From the NCBI GenBank assembly GCA_937906635.1, contig CALCYP010000118.1:1-18328 (forward strand): a stretch of DNA of 18,328 bases. Direction: 5' to 3'. Shown here in pieces: positions 16,966 to 18,328 of the stretch. Under the pieces are notes generated by a model. It worked only from the letters and a program-made list of their open reading frames with translations. It ran no database searches and was not told where the DNA came from. The position numbers were made by a program, and so were the translations under genes. Numbering within the stretch: the first letter of the stretch is position 1; the number at the start of each line of letters is the position of its first letter. Source of the stretch: an uncultured bacterium (lineage in GTDB: Bacteria > Patescibacteriota > Gracilibacteria > Absconditabacterales > Absconditicoccaceae).

Positions 16966-18156
16966 ATGATTGATATAATCTTACCTGATAAGTGAAATTT
17001 ATTACAAGATTTAAATGATACTATACTTTCTGATTTATGTAAGCGTATTTTTTGAACAAGAAATTTTAATAAAAAATATGAAAATAGAAGAAATTGACGT
17101 TATATTAAAGCATATAGAAAAGATGACGATGAAATGCATATTGTATGTTTTTCAAATCCAAATAATGATGCAAGAAATGCAGTTTTAATGCAATTTATTT
17201 CTCCATCTTATATAGAATATGATAAATGTATAAATAAAAAGAAAAACTTTGATATTTATTTGTTAAGACCATGAAAAAACGATAAGACAAATTATATAAA
17301 ATTATTTTATAGATGTTTTTTAACTTTATGAATAAATGTTCTTCAGCTTAAAGAACTATGATTTTCCGATATTAAGCCTTTTACAGACTATTATGATTTA
17401 AAGGAATTTAGAAATATAAATCGTGGATATAATAGAGCGAATGAATCAACCTATTTTACAGATGATGATTATCAAATTTCTTTTTACTGAAAAACCTTTT
17501 GAGCTAATGCTATGGAATCAACTTTGTTGGCATTAACATTAACTAAAATAACAAATAAAAAAATAGTTTTCTATAATGTTTTTGATAATGATTCTCAAAA
17601 GATATCAGAAAAACAAGAAAATTTATTAAAGAAGAATTGAATAAGTTTCTGAGAAAATATTTTTGAATTAAAGAATGATTGAATTGACTTAAAACAGGAT
17701 GAAAAATCGTTGAGGGATACTCCAAAATTTCATTATAATCTTCTAAAAAAGTTCTGAGATAAAAGATGCTATTTGTGTGGATGTAATCTAGAACATATGA
17801 TTATAGGTTCTCATATTGAAAGAGTTACAGATATTACACATTCAAATAAATATTCAGATAAGGAAAAAATAGAAAGAATTGTTGATTGAGATAATGGATT
17901 GTGGTTGTGTGCAAATCATGATAAACTTTTTGAATATTGAATGATATACTTTGAGTGAAATAAACTAAAAATATCTCCAACTATTGAAAAGGAAAATTTA
18001 TCAAAGGAATTTATTAATAAATCAATATCTGATTTTAGAAATCTTTATTTTTGAGAGGATTGAAATTGAGAATTCACAATAAATCTAGAGGATTTTAATG
18101 ACAAAATGAATGAATATTTAAAATTACATCATTCTCGTATATATGGATCGATGTAG
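16966..18156 (+). CDS. HNH restriction endonuclease of the R-M operon
   Basis: 396-residue probable type II restriction enzyme partnered with the methyltransferase, starting 3 bp after its stop. The N-terminal two thirds match nothing I recognise and are the likely DNA-recognition part. The C-terminus holds an HNH_2-type ββα-metal nuclease: CYLC (C268, C271), SHIERV (H283), GDNGLWLCANHDKLFEYG (N310, C315, H318). The Cys pairs and histidines are as expected for zinc-stabilised HNH nucleases. TGA glycines are scattered throughout, so the gene is adapted to the host code. The reading frame is intact, in contrast to the methyltransferase. The recognition sequence cannot be deduced. It could also be a defence nuclease of another kind, but the tight coupling to a FokI-type methylase makes R-M by far the likeliest. 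Confidence 0.85.
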
Positions 18157-18195
18157 AAATTAGCACCAATATAATTTATCAGGAGTTTTTGCTCA

Positions 18196-18327
18196 TTATT
18201 CAATTTTTCAGAATAGATTTCTATATTTTTCAATATTATCTAACATTTCTTGATTTTCTTTGAGAATAAATCTGTTTGTTTTGGTTTTACACAAAAATCG
18301 ATATTTCATGGAATATCTGTCGTATCA
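18196..18327 (-). CDS. C-terminus of an unidentified protein, cut by the window edge
   Basis: The minus-strand frame is open from the window edge to TAA at 18196-18198 (about 43 residues, ending NIEKYRNLFGKIE), with two TGA read as Gly. Composition (Lys/Asn/Glu/Arg-rich) is like the other genes here. It is convergent with the endonuclease gene 40 bp away. An internal ATG could make it a tiny separate ORF. I recognise no family. Confidence 0.4.
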
Positions 18328-18328
18328 A

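Noticed and set aside
1..18328. tRNA or rRNA genes, including tRNA-Gly(UCA)
   Set aside because: I saw no cloverleaf with a T-loop consensus and no rRNA-like sequence, though a scan by eye could miss a divergent tRNA.

Overview
The window comes from an AT-rich genome that reads UGA as glycine (genetic code 25). This points to the candidate phyla Absconditabacteria (SR1) or Gracilibacteria (BD1-5); the sequence does not say which. Most genes are invisible under the standard code. They open up into complete families once TGA is read as Gly, and TGA falls exactly on invariant glycines: all three Walker A glycines of the ATPase, three consecutive TGA codons in the FGGG of a methyltransferase, and the GSH of HicA. 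TAA and TAG are the only stops. No tRNA or rRNA gene was seen.

Layout. 1-900: the edge of a minus-strand gene, then a Cys-rich membrane protein that uses no TGA glycine and appears to end on a standard-code TGA stop. 920-1060: a hairpin cluster. 1195-2298 (-): GT4 glycosyltransferase. 2435-2675: a GC-richer dispersed-repeat-like block. 2766-3209 (+): small membrane-anchored protein. 3245-3439: a second hairpin cluster. 3459-4694 (-): RseP-type site-2 protease. 4833-5408 (-): exported or anchored protein of unknown function. 5586-6401 (+): TatD nuclease, convergent through a double palindrome with a large membrane-anchored HerA/TraD-like ATPase (6443-8926, -). 9048-11242 (-): CCA-adding enzyme preceded by a hicB-hicA toxin-antitoxin pair. 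11450-12370 (+): unknown gene broken by an in-frame TAA. 12397-13782 (-): O-antigen ligase/polymerase-like protein. 13936-14820: a repeat island holding a DUF559 (Vsr-like) endonuclease gene between near-identical 50-bp direct repeats. 14846-18156 (+): a restriction-modification operon, consisting of a promoter, a long rod-shaped RNA leader ending in a terminator, a FokI-type double-domain adenine methyltransferase interrupted by a short segment with three in-frame TAA codons, and an HNH endonuclease. 18196 to the end (-): C-terminus of an unidentified gene.

How the genes fit together. The left and middle parts are mostly housekeeping and envelope genes: surface polysaccharide (glycosyltransferase, ligase-like protein), membrane proteolysis, tRNA 3'-end maturation and DNA quality control. 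The right part is a defence and accessory zone (HicBA, DUF559 repeat island, R-M operon). Six promoters share the form TTGnnn - 16 bp - TATAAT-like, and no convincing Shine-Dalgarno sequence precedes any start.

The strongest leads are the rod-shaped RNA/terminator module in front of the R-M operon, the in-frame TAA-bearing interruption of the methyltransferase, and the apparently standard-code gene at the left edge.
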